Shown here: in pieces, positions 56,981-64,000 of the stretch | Layout of the letters: each line of letters begins with the position of its first letter | Position numbering within the stretch: the first letter of the stretch is position 1 | Origin: Pseudomonadota bacterium | Lineage (GTDB): Bacteria; Desulfobacterota; SM23-61 | DNA length: 64,000 bases | Direction: 5' to 3' | Assembly (NCBI GenBank): GCA_018819135.1 | Contig: JAHJQK010000142.1 | Coordinates: 1 to 64,000, forward strand | Position numbers and translations under genes: made by a program | The notes under the pieces: generated by a model | What the model was told of the DNA's origin: nothing | The model's database searches: none | What the model saw: only the letters and a program-made list of their open reading frames with translations

Positions 56981-57370
56981 ATGCATGACTATGAAACAAT
57001 CCAAGCTTACGTAAATAACTTCAGGCGACACATATCGCCCAACCTTAAGCCCGGTATTGGGCTTTCATGTAAGATTTACCCAGCACAACGGGGAGGAGCA
57101 GTTTTGGAGTTTTCCATAGGTCCCAATATTGCCAATGAGGACCATTTTGAGGCTGCGATGGAATCCGTCAATGCAATTTTAAAGGTTGTTCCGCAGAGGA
57201 TGGTCGGTGGTAATATTGACGCTCTCAGATTTGGGGGCACAAACATTAGCATGGAGCCGAATCGGATATTGATAATCAAGGGTGAGGACATTGCGACCTT
57301 GTGGAGCGATGAAGGTGCTCAAAGCGACGTGGAAAAAATAATACGCGGCCAAGCAGGGGCGCAGGGATGA
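56981..57370 (+). CDS. Hypothetical protein
   Basis: 129 residues, no family recognised. No membrane segment or metal motif; a mixed alpha/beta composition (KIYPAQRGGAVLEFSIGP, RILIIKGEDIATLW). The stop overlaps the next start by four bases (ATGA). First of a run of overlapping small genes after hsdS. Confidence 0.55.
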   Translation: MHDYETIQAYVNNFRRHISPNLKPGIGLSCKIYPAQRGGAVLEFSIGPNIANEDHFEAAMESVNAILKVVPQRMVGGNIDALRFGGTNISMEPNRILIIKGEDIATLWSDEGAQSDVEKIIRGQAGAQG

Positions 57371-57720
57371 AATTGGGGCCACTCGATGGAAGTTTTGAAG
57401 AGGTAAGAGACCTCCTTGAGAATAATGGTCTCAAGCTTGAGGATTACCTTGAGAGACCCATTGCACCTTTGAAAACCCGCTTTTTAATCATCCCAATCGT
57501 TTTGTTTGTACTATCGCTTGGCGCTATGGCTGCTCTAATACCCAGCCTCTCGATTTGGTTACTCAAGTTGTTATACATCCCTATCTTCGGTAGCATCACG
57601 TGGACATGTGCGAGTATTCAGATACGCTTCAAGAATGGCATTGCCACCTTCTGTGTAGCAACGGGCCTGTTGTCACCAAGGGAAGCAGCAGACATTCTGA
57701 AAGAGTTGAAAGGGAAGTAA
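57367..57720 (+). CDS. Small membrane protein, two hydrophobic segments
   Basis: 117 residues. A soluble N-terminal 40 residues (VRDLLENNGLKLEDYLERP) precedes two hydrophobic stretches (LIIPIVLFVLSLGAMAAL and WLLKLLYIPIFGSITW). No family is recognised. It overlaps the gene before it by four bases and the next small ORF by one. It may act with its neighbour as a membrane-bound pair. Confidence 0.55.
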   Translation: MKLGPLDGSFEEVRDLLENNGLKLEDYLERPIAPLKTRFLIIPIVLFVLSLGAMAALIPSLSIWLLKLLYIPIFGSITWTCASIQIRFKNGIATFCVATGLLSPREAADILKELKGK

Positions 57721-57824
57721 TGTCACAACAGGATATATCTACGGGTAATCGAAAAGAGTCTCAACAATCAACAAACGAAGGGCATAATAGGGGGGAACCC
57801 AAGGAAAGAAAGGAGAAACATTGA
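57720..57824 (+). CDS. Possible 34-residue hydrophilic peptide
   Basis: ATG at 57720 overlaps the preceding TAA by one base and the TGA ends one base into the next ATG. The peptide is highly polar (NRKESQQSTNEGHNRGEPKE). The tight overlaps on both sides suggest either a real coupled small gene or a leader that keeps ribosomes moving to the AAA gene. No homology is known to me. Confidence 0.3.
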   Translation: MSQQDISTGNRKESQQSTNEGHNRGEPKERKEKH

Positions 57825-58198
57825 TGTTGAAACGGCTTCGGGTTCAGGGTTTCAAGTCACTTGCTGATATTGAAGTGGAATTCCCCGCCCTTACAGTCCT
57901 TTTCGGGCCAAACGCCTCCGGCAAATCGAATCTCTTAGATGCATTGCTCATTTTATCGCGCATCGCTACCGAGCGTACGCTGGCGGATTCCCTCTCCGGT
58001 CCAGTCAGGGGATATCCGGCTGAACTATTTCGATTTCCTCCAGGCGGCCTGGCAAATGCATTGCGGGCTTTGCTAAAGGAAGAATTGGAACGCGGCCCCG
58101 ATTTCTTGCGCCTTGCCAATGCTCTTTCTGCGTTATATCCTAAAGACAGCGAGGAAAAGCGTCTTCTCGATGCCATGCTTTTGGCCATGCCAAGATAA
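57824..58198 (+). pseudogene. AAA ATPase N-terminus fused to DUF1156 methyltransferase C-terminal tail
   Basis: Residues 1-75 are the start of an SMC-like AAA ATPase: LRVQGFKSLADIEVEF and Walker A GPNASGKSN. From about residue 80, ERGPDFLRLANALSALYP and EEKRLLDAMLLAMPR resemble the C-terminus of DUF1156-type DNA methyltransferases. The ATPase lacks Walker B and the DUF1156 protein lacks everything but its tail; the join is at about 58055-58075. AAGGAG precedes the ATG. DUF1156 proteins are commonly followed by DUF499 ATPases, and a DUF499 tail is found just downstream, which supports the reading. Confidence 0.6.
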
Positions 58199-58230
58199 GG
58201 AAAAAGTAAAAAGGGAAAAAAATAAGGGTA

Positions 58231-58455
58231 ATGAAAAAAGGGCACGAGATGAAAGATGACCGAATTGAAATCAATCCCAAGGTGATGATGAGTAAACCGG
58301 TAATTCATGGAAGCCGGATCACGGTGGAGCTTATCCTTCGAAAGCTCAGAGAAGGGGCGAACGAGGCTGACCGTTTGGAAGCCTACCCCAAGCTCACGCG
58401 CGAAGATATTCAAGCGGCCATACGATACGCTAGGATAGGGGTGAGGAGGATCTAA
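58231..58455 (+). CDS. DUF433 family antitoxin
   Basis: 74 residues: INPKVMMSKPVIHGSRITVELIL and YPKLTREDIQAAIRYA are the DUF433 signature. DUF433 proteins pair with PIN toxins. The stop overlaps the ATG of the PIN gene (TAATG). A second ATG at 58249 is possible. Confidence 0.85.
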   Translation: MKKGHEMKDDRIEINPKVMMSKPVIHGSRITVELILRKLREGANEADRLEAYPKLTREDIQAAIRYARIGVRRI

Positions 58456-58676
58456 TGAGATTATACCTGGATACCTCCGTAATCGGTGCGCTTTTTGACG
58501 AGGAAATGCCAGAGAGGATAAAAATTACCCGCGCTCTGTTAGAATCCATTGTGGAGGGCAAACATGCTGGGGTTATTTCAAGCGTGGTGCTCGAAGAAAT
58601 AGACCGATGTCCAGAAGAATTATCGACCTCGGAGCAGGCCATGCCAGTGGCGCGGAGACACTTTGCGGAAGAGTGA
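58455..58676 (+). pseudogene. PIN-domain toxin, 3' truncated
   Basis: The first 55 or so residues are a PIN domain start (MRLYLDTSVIGALFDEEMP, VISSVVLEEIDRCPEE). After that the frame runs into the tail of a DUF499 gene read out of frame and stops at 58676. The later acidic residues are missing. It is the partner of the DUF433 antitoxin, which now has no working toxin. Confidence 0.75.
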
Positions 58677-59344
58677 TTGCCGCTCTGAAATCTCAAGCAC
58701 TGCTTAATGAATCTGTTGGGGCGGGCTATATTGACCGCAACTGGCCGCCGGCTCTGAAAGAATCCGGCGCCTGGCCTCTTTCCAGCCTCCGCCAAAGCTT
58801 TCTCAATGGGGCCTTAACCCGGCTGATTGACCCGGATACCGTTCTTCGCATCAAGATTGTTGAGTTTGTCAGCAAAGGCGACTTTGGTTTGGCTTCCCGA
58901 CAAAAACCCGATGGGACATATGATCGGTTATGGTATTCAGAGCCAGTCTCTCAAGACGAGGTAGCGTTCGAGGCCGGAGTTTTTTTGTTGAGGAAAGCCA
59001 CGGCCAAGGCTCTTAAGAGTGGGGCCACGCTTGGATCACCATCCGTAGTGGAAACAGGCGATGTAATCAGTCCTGAACCGAAACCAGAGCCAGTTCCCAC
59101 TCCTGAACCTGGTCCCGGGATTCAAAAAAGAACGCTTCGCCTGGTTGGAACCATCCCTCCAGAACTTTGGAACCGACTTGGAACAAAGATTATTCCAAAA
59201 CTTAAATCCGGCGATGACCTGAAGATTGAGATTGATTTCTCGGTAAGCTTAAATGTTGAATCCATACGAAGTTTAGAGACTGACCTTCGCCAGGCTGTCG
59301 AAGATTTAGGCCTCGGAGGCAAGATCAGGATAGAACAATCATAA
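58640..59344 (+). pseudogene. DUF499 ATPase (defence-associated), C-terminal remnant
   Basis: About 225 residues matching the end of DUF499 proteins: SQALLNESVGAGYIDRNWPP, GAWPLSSLRQSFLNGALTRL, IVEFVSKGDFGLASRQ and EVAFEAGVFLL, then a proline-rich linker and a final alpha/beta domain. The ATPase domain (some 700-800 residues) is gone; the join with the PIN gene is at about 58620-58670. The frame has no proper start. With the DUF1156 tail upstream it marks a former DUF1156-DUF499 modification or defence locus. Confidence 0.65.
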
Positions 59345-59473
59345 CAGGAAAGATCATCCCTTGCGTCAGTCAGGAATATGTAGGGATGGCGCAGTCTTCA
59401 AATCAAACGAATTAAACCTATGTTTCCATCCAATGTTGGTGCGATCGTTGCGGAACTTCCCATAAATTTAATA

Positions 59474-59585
59474 GGACGCAGCTTTGCGCAGATAACAACG
59501 GATAATTATTTTCTTTTTAGTTTATCCTGATAATCTGTGTTTACCCTGTTAGATAGTAAACATCTAACAGGGTGCATCCGTGTCC
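59474..59585. repeat. Inverted-repeat intergenic element, copy 3
   Basis: 112 bases with ends GGACGCAGCTT and ATCCGTGTCC and the same perfect hairpin (59544-59572) as copies 1 and 2. It lies between the accessory island and the CoA transferase gene, 42 bases before that gene's start. Copies 1 and 3 are nearly identical over their full length. Confidence 0.8.
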
Positions 59586-59626
59586 AAAAAGGAAATTCCT
59601 ATTCAATCAAGATGAAGTGATGAAAG

Positions 59627-60907
59627 ATGAAAAACGCTAAAAGATGCAGCGCCCGCGAAGCTTTACGGGAAGCGATTCGGCCAGGCGACCGGATCTTTTT
59701 CTCTATCGCTTCCGGCCAGCCGCAAACCCTGCTCCAGGCTTTGGTGGATGATTTCGAATATTACCAGAACGTTGAAGTCATCAACGGCTATCTCCTGGCC
59801 GAGCATCCCCTGGCCAAGGAAGGCCTTGAATCTTCCTTCCGTTGCATCAGCTTCCAGAACAGCCCTTCCCTGAGGAAAGACTGGGAAGAAGGGCGGATCG
59901 ATTTTCTTCCCATCCGCTATTCAGACGTCCCCCGGGCCTTTGCCCGCAAGGGGCCGACTCCTATCGACGTAGCCTTGATCCAGGTTGCCCCTCCGGATAG
60001 CGCCGGCAGGGTTAGCCTGGGAGTATCTACCAGCCATGCTTACCCTTTGGCTCTGGAGGCCAGGACCATCGTGGCTGAAGTCAATGATCAAGCTCCCCGG
60101 ACCTTCGGCCCTTGTTCTTTCTCTATCTCCGAGGTTGATTATTTGGTGGAGTGTTCCGCCCCGCTGGTTCCCTATCCGGAGATAAAAATCGGTGCAGCCG
60201 AGCGCCGGATCGCGGAGTTCGTGACCGGACTTATTGCGGATGGGGCCACACTCCAAATCGGCATCGGCAACCTGCCGGCCGCCATCCTCCAGCTGTTGGA
60301 GGGGAAGAAAGATTTGGGTCTTCATTCCGGTATGCTCTCCGATGGCATCGTGGACCTGGTGGAAAAAGGAGTCATCACCAACCGCAAAAAAAACATCTAC
60401 CAGGGGAAAATCGTGGCCGGGGAACTCATCGGGACGGAAAAATTGTTTCGCTTCAGCCATCAGAACCCCCTCTTGGAAATGCATCCCGCGCAAGTCAGCC
60501 ACAATGCCGAATTGATCGGCAGGATCGATAACTTCGTAGCCATCAATTCCGCGCTGGAGATTGACCTTACCGGGCAGATCAACGCCGAATCGTTGAACGG
60601 CATCCAACTCAGCGGGGTGGGCGGACAATTCGATTTCGTGGATGGAGCGTATTTTTCCCGCGGGGGAAAATCCATTACCGCCATGACCTCATCCACCGGT
60701 AAGGGGAGGGTATCCCGCATCGTACCCCGGTTGCCCAGCGGGGCTGCGGTCACATTGCCCCGCTTCATGACGGACATTGTGGTGACCGAATACGGGATCG
60801 CTGAACTTCGCGGCAAATCTTTCTCCCGGCGGGCGGAAGCTCTAATTGCCATCGCCCATCCGGATTTTCGGAAGGAGCTCTGGGAAGCGTTAAGCAAGAG
60901 GAAATGA
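59627..60907 (+). CDS. Acetyl-CoA hydrolase/4-hydroxybutyrate CoA-transferase family protein
   Basis: 426 residues, complete. Typical blocks: RPGDRIFFSIASGQPQTLLQAL, LIQVAPPDSAGRVSLGVST, TLQIGIGNLPAAIL, NSALEIDLTGQINAE (the region of the catalytic Glu), GVGGQFDFVDGAYFSRGGKS and VVTEYGIAELRGKSF. It moves CoA between carboxylates, probably in fermentation or syntrophic acid metabolism. The two DUF2889 genes follow on the same strand. Confidence 0.9.
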   Translation: MKNAKRCSAREALREAIRPGDRIFFSIASGQPQTLLQALVDDFEYYQNVEVINGYLLAEHPLAKEGLESSFRCISFQNSPSLRKDWEEGRIDFLPIRYSDVPRAFARKGPTPIDVALIQVAPPDSAGRVSLGVSTSHAYPLALEARTIVAEVNDQAPRTFGPCSFSISEVDYLVECSAPLVPYPEIKIGAAERRIAEFVTGLIADGATLQIGIGNLPAAILQLLEGKKDLGLHSGMLSDGIVDLVEKGVITNRKKNIYQGKIVAGELIGTEKLFRFSHQNPLLEMHPAQVSHNAELIGRIDNFVAINSALEIDLTGQINAESLNGIQLSGVGGQFDFVDGAYFSRGGKSITAMTSSTGKGRVSRIVPRLPSGAAVTLPRFMTDIVVTEYGIAELRGKSFSRRAEALIAIAHPDFRKELWEALSKRK

Positions 60908-60981
60908 TTTTTGATTGTAGATTGAACCCTTTGTTTTGGTTAGGTCAAGAGCGGCGGGATGAGAAAATAGCGGGGGAAGGT

Positions 60982-61473
60982 ATGACATTGTCATTCATGA
61001 GAAACAAGGTGGTCCAAGTAGAGCCTTGTTCAGGGAACACTTTAGCCGTTTCCTGGCGGCTGGTGGACAGCCTCACGGAGGCTGAATTTCAGATAAAAGT
61101 CAGACTTCCAGACCTGGAAATCATCGAAGCCATGGCTCGAACGGTGCGTTCTCCTCACCCGGAATGTTCATTGGCTCCTCAGTTGATCCAGAAGGTTGTG
61201 GGCGTCCGGGTCGGACCGGGTTTGCGCAAGATCGTCCAGGACCTCATGGGTGGAATTGCGGGATGTCCCCAATACGCCGCAGGGGTGTTAGAATGCTGTA
61301 ACGCCGTAATCCTTCACTTCACCGTTCCCCAGATCCAAGAGAATGCCAAAGGAACCGAAGAAGAAAGGCGGAAAAAATATCAGGCCATGCTAAAATTTAA
61401 CCCGCGGCTCGTGCGCAGCTGCGTTGCTTTTGCTGACGACAGCCCTCTGATGCAGGGATTCAACACGCAATAA
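60982..61473 (+). CDS. DUF2889 family protein
   Basis: 163 residues from the ATG at 60982 (GGGGGAAGGT upstream). I chose it because the paralogue at 61742 starts at the equivalent residue; an in-frame ATG at 60904 overlapping the CoA transferase stop would add 26 residues. Conserved CSLAPQLIQKVVGVRVGPG and GIAGCPQYAAGVLECC correspond to the family's CP..A..L..lvG and GCxH segments. No function is established for the family. A metal or CoA-related role is only a guess. Confidence 0.75.
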   Translation: MTLSFMRNKVVQVEPCSGNTLAVSWRLVDSLTEAEFQIKVRLPDLEIIEAMARTVRSPHPECSLAPQLIQKVVGVRVGPGLRKIVQDLMGGIAGCPQYAAGVLECCNAVILHFTVPQIQENAKGTEEERRKKYQAMLKFNPRLVRSCVAFADDSPLMQGFNTQ

Positions 61474-61519
61474 TTTTGCCCCAGAGGCCACAGCTTGGCA
61501 AAGCCGCAACCAAAAAAAC

Positions 61520-61727
61520 TTTAGCCACAGAGGGCACAGAGATATAAAGAAAGACCTTAAAAAAGACAATTTAGGACACAGATAACCACAGATAAAAATA
61601 GATAAAATTAAAAATTCTTAATAAAGTTTTTTATCTGGGTTTATTTGCGTTCATCCGTGTTCTAAGTTTTTTTTGTTCTAAAGATTTTGGCTATAGCTCT
61701 GTGATCTCTGTGCCCTCTGTGGCTAAA
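61520..61727. repeat. Nested inverted repeat with perfect 24-base ends
   Basis: The ends at 61520-61543 and 61704-61727 are perfect reverse complements; each contains the GCCACAGAGGGCACAGAG core. Inside lies a second, diverged pair: GGACACAGAT at 61574 and ATCCGTGTTC at 61653. So one repeat family appears inserted in, or nested with, another. It sits between the two DUF2889 genes. Confidence 0.85.
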
Positions 61728-61741
61728 AGGAGAAGAAACGA

Positions 61742-62221
61742 ATGATTACTTTCAGTCGAACTTTGCTGGTGGGAGCTGAATTCTTGGATGATGCGACTTT
61801 ACGGTTTTACGGAACTCTCGAGGATCACATCTACGCCATGGAAATCCAGGTGGATGTGCGCGTTGCGGACGGAGTCATTGCGGCCATCCAGGGCCGAATG
61901 AAGCGCTATACCACCCCCGTATGCCCCACGGCCGTAGAAGTTCTTCAGCAAGCCGTGGGCATATCCCTGCGGAAAGAAGGCTGGATCTCCAGAGTGAACC
62001 GGGAAGTCGGACGTAAAGGCTGCCAGCATTTCGGCGAGATCCTTATCGAATGTGGCCGTTGTTTGGACTCCGCCCGTTTAACGCAAGCCCTGGGCGAGCA
62101 TTTAAAAGCTGATCCTTCCGCCCCTTCCGTCCCCATTGCCCGCTCATGGGTAGAGGAACATGGGGAGGTCCAAGGTTTTTGCCTGGCCCGGCCGGGAGGG
62201 AAGAGCAGCCATGCGCGTTGA
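61742..62221 (+). CDS. DUF2889 family protein (second copy)
   Basis: 159 residues, a diverged paralogue of the gene at 60982: same opening (MITFSRTLLVGAEF), TTPVCPTAVEVLQQAVGISLR, and GCQHFGEILIECGRC. The second copy keeps the GCxH form while the first has GCPQ, so the His may be lost in the first. The stop lies 11 bases inside the PHP gene start. Function unknown. Confidence 0.72.
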   Translation: MITFSRTLLVGAEFLDDATLRFYGTLEDHIYAMEIQVDVRVADGVIAAIQGRMKRYTTPVCPTAVEVLQQAVGISLRKEGWISRVNREVGRKGCQHFGEILIECGRCLDSARLTQALGEHLKADPSAPSVPIARSWVEEHGEVQGFCLARPGGKSSHAR

Positions 62222-62837
62222 CCTGCATATCCACACCCAACCGAGGTCTGCGTGCAGTGCCATCACCCCGGTCGATCTTATTCGGGAAGCGGGCCGGTTA
62301 GGTTTGGATGCGGTGTGTCTTACCGAGCACCAGAACCGGTGGAATGCTCAGGCTATAGAAGAACTGGCCGGGGAGACAAGAATCCGGATCTTCCAGGGAA
62401 ATGAGATTACCACCAACCAAGGAGATATTTTGGTTTTTGGTTACCCTGAAGAGGTAAAGGGAGTTGTTGCCATCCAGGATCTTCGACGGGCCGTAAGCGG
62501 AGCGGGAGGGTTAATGATTGCGGCCCATCCTTTCCGGGGATTTCTTCCCTTTGGCATCACCCAGCTGCAAATGAAGGTGGAACAGGCTTGCCAGCGGTCT
62601 GTTTTTCAATACGTGGCCGGGGTGGAGATCCTCAACTGCAAGGTTACCGACCCGGAAAACGAAATGGCCCGCCAGGTGGCCGAACGGCTGGGCCTTCTGG
62701 GCGTGGCCGGAAGTGATGCGCACCGGATCGATGAAATTGGCCGATGCGTAACCATTTTTCAAAAGGAAATCCGCAACGAGCAAGAGTTGCTCGCAGAGCT
62801 CCGGGCCGGGAGATTCCGCACGGAGCTCCGCAATTAA
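62211..62837 (+). CDS. PHP-domain metal-dependent phosphoesterase
   Basis: 208 residues from the ATG at 62211. PHP motifs: VDLHIHTQPRSACS, LDAVCLTEHQN, FQGNEITTNQGDILVFG, AAHPFRG and GVAGSDAHRIDEIG, the His/Asp residues that bind two or three metals. It is a small stand-alone phosphoesterase. It overlaps the DUF2889 gene by 11 bases, so they are probably co-translated. Confidence 0.9.
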   Translation: MRVDLHIHTQPRSACSAITPVDLIREAGRLGLDAVCLTEHQNRWNAQAIEELAGETRIRIFQGNEITTNQGDILVFGYPEEVKGVVAIQDLRRAVSGAGGLMIAAHPFRGFLPFGITQLQMKVEQACQRSVFQYVAGVEILNCKVTDPENEMARQVAERLGLLGVAGSDAHRIDEIGRCVTIFQKEIRNEQELLAELRAGRFRTELRN

Positions 62838-62852
62838 TCAACGGGAGGAAAA

Positions 62853-64000
62853 ATGAAAACAAACCGCGACTGGGAAAAGCCGGTTCGCCGGATGGAACTC
62901 CTGATGAGGTTAAAATCTTTCCCCGTTGCCTTTAAGCTGCTGGAGAAGCAAGAAGCTCTGGCCGATATCCCTTTCCTGCGCCGAATGACCCATAAAGTGA
63001 CCCTCTGCCAGCTCATCACGATCGTCAGGACTTTTGACTGGACAGTCGGAGCCGACCTCAACGATTTCCTCTCTCCCATGTGCCCTTCGATCATCGGCCT
63101 CGCCGGCCTGCCAGAGGTTTTTAAAGATGGAACCTTTCGTTCCATCGTCTGGACCAAGAGCCGCAAGGACGGCCAACAATACGAAAGTTCCATCCCCCGC
63201 CTCCCCACCGGCCGTTACCAGGCGGTGGCTATGGCTCCTCTGGTCTACAACCCTTTCGACCCTGATCTCGTCTTGATCTACGCCAATCCCGCTCAGATGA
63301 TGCTCCTTATCAACTCTCTCCAATTTGAGGATTATGAAGTCATGGAATTTTACTGCGTGGGGGAATCCTCCTGCTCCGACGCCATTGCCAGATGTTACCT
63401 CAAGGGGAAACCTTTTTTGTCTATTCCCTGTTACGGGGAGCGGCGTTACGGTCATGCTCAGGATGATGAATTAATCATGGCTCTGCCCGCCGGGATGATG
63501 GATAAAGCCCTCAAAGGTATGGAAGCCCTGTATAAGAGGGGGATCCGGTACCCGATCAGCTATGCCGGGGCTGAAATGGATCTCACCTATGCTTTCCCCA
63601 TGTCTTACTCCGGGCTGCAACAGCTGGAAGAAATCCGGGGTAAGGACAACCGCATCCTGCTGGGTGTGACCGGGGGAATCGCCAGCGGCAAGACCACAGT
63701 GGCCCGGATGCTGGAAGATTTGGGAGCTCCGATCATCGATTTCGATCTGCTCAGCCGGGTCGTAGCGGAGCCGAATAAGCCGGCCTGGAAAGAAATCGTG
63801 GCCTATTTTGGAGAACAGGTTCTGCTGGAAGACAAGACCCTGGACCGAAAAAAACTATCCCAGATCGTTTTCCGTGAACCGGAAAAAAGAAAAAAACTGG
63901 AAAGCTTCATCCACCCCAGGATTTACCATGAATTTGCCCGGCTAATTAAAGATTTTACGGCCCAAGATCCCCAGGCCATCATCCAGGTAGTCGTTCCTCT
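62853..64000 (+). CDS. coaE: DUF169-domain/dephospho-CoA kinase fusion, runs off the window
   Basis: Open from the ATG at 62853 (GGGAGGAAAA upstream) to the window end, at least 382 residues. Residues 1-250 are DUF169: FPVAFKLLEKQEAL, DLNDFLSPMCPSIIGLAGLP, LIYANPAQMMLLI, SCSDAIARCYLKGKPFLSIPC and DDELIMALPAGMM. Residues 265 onward are dephospho-CoA kinase, the last step of CoA synthesis: LLGVTGGIASGKTTVARML (P-loop), APIIDFDLLSR and SQIVFREPEKRKKLES. The two are in one frame with no break. A true fusion or a deletion join are both possible, since many neighbouring genes are joined by deletions. Confidence 0.78.
   Translation, partial: MKTNRDWEKPVRRMELLMRLKSFPVAFKLLEKQEALADIPFLRRMTHKVTLCQLITIVRTFDWTVGADLNDFLSPMCPSIIGLAGLPEVFKDGTFRSIVWTKSRKDGQQYESSIPRLPTGRYQAVAMAPLVYNPFDPDLVLIYANPAQMMLLINSLQFEDYEVMEFYCVGESSCSDAIARCYLKGKPFLSIPCYGERRYGHAQDDELIMALPAGMMDKALKGMEALYKRGIRYPISYAGAEMDLTYAFPMSYSGLQQLEEIRGKDNRILLGVTGGIASGKTTVARMLEDLGAPIIDFDLLSRVVAEPNKPAWKEIVAYFGEQVLLEDKTLDRKKLSQIVFREPEKRKKLESFIHPRIYHEFARLIKDFTAQDPQAIIQVVVP

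Noticed and set aside
1-64000. CRISPR arrays, tRNA and rRNA genes
   Set aside because: I saw no regularly spaced direct repeats, no cas genes, and no tRNA or rRNA signatures when reading through; no search program was run.

Overview
The window looks like a chromosomal piece of an anaerobic, probably syntrophic or sulfate-reducing deltaproteobacterium (Desulfobacterota-like). The evidence is a GcdA-type glutaconyl-CoA decarboxylase subunit, three sets of molybdenum hydroxylase (xanthine dehydrogenase family) genes, a UbiD-type decarboxylase, ferredoxin-linked 2-oxoacid oxidoreductase, CO-dehydrogenase-type remnants, DUF2889/DUF169/DUF2848 proteins, and intergenic repeats of the GGACGCAGATT type. 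I made no taxonomic search, so the assignment is an inference.

Layout. 1-1131: an integrase head joined to a livH tail. 1128-9435 (minus): one catabolic operon, gcdA, acyl-CoA ligase (broken), DUF2848, then a large/SRPBCC/FAD/FeS hydroxylase set and livH. 9685-11541 (plus): cupin (frameshifted) and UbiD. 11640-15307 (minus): second hydroxylase set. 15537-20461 (minus): SDR remnant, PreA-like flavoprotein, third hydroxylase set (FAD and Mo subunits fused by deletion), Glu/Leu dehydrogenase. 20567-23333 (minus): nitrilase-family amidase, cupin, small ORF, AICAR formyltransferase-like protein. 23652-29105 (plus): ABC exporter, then CooF-like ferredoxin, a collapsed CooS/FAD-oxidoreductase, and a two-gene cassette of unknown function. 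29323-30807: tctA with an in-frame amber codon. 30856-33447 (minus): Tat-signal radical SAM protein and a second copy of the unknown two-gene cassette. 33552-39162 (minus): alcohol dehydrogenase, class III CoA transferase, UxaA/SuyB-like lyase pair and an MFS carrier. 39223-44597 (minus): four-gene 2-oxoacid:ferredoxin oxidoreductase with a GltD-like subunit, then an SDR. 44826-59344 (plus): accessory island with patatin, PIN, SNF2-DUF3883 helicase, ORF6N, RadC-like, type I restriction-modification, toxin-antitoxin, AAA/DUF1156/DUF499 remnants. 59627-64000 (plus): CoA transferase, two DUF2889 proteins, PHP hydrolase, and a DUF169-CoaE fusion running off the window.

The metabolic genes fit oxidation of aromatic or other hard-to-degrade acids through CoA thioesters: CoA ligase and CoA transferases activate, Mo hydroxylases insert oxygen from water, UbiD and GcdA decarboxylate, and ferredoxin/NAD(P)-linked oxidoreductases handle electrons. 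The substrates cannot be read from the sequence.

A striking overall feature is the number of genes joined to a neighbour's remnant or missing an internal block (at least ten places), plus single-base lesions. Either the locus has undergone many short-homology deletions or the assembly has closed gaps wrongly. The best candidate for an undescribed system is the duplicated ferredoxin-domain protein plus Cys/His-rich partner (27724-29105 and 32038-33447).
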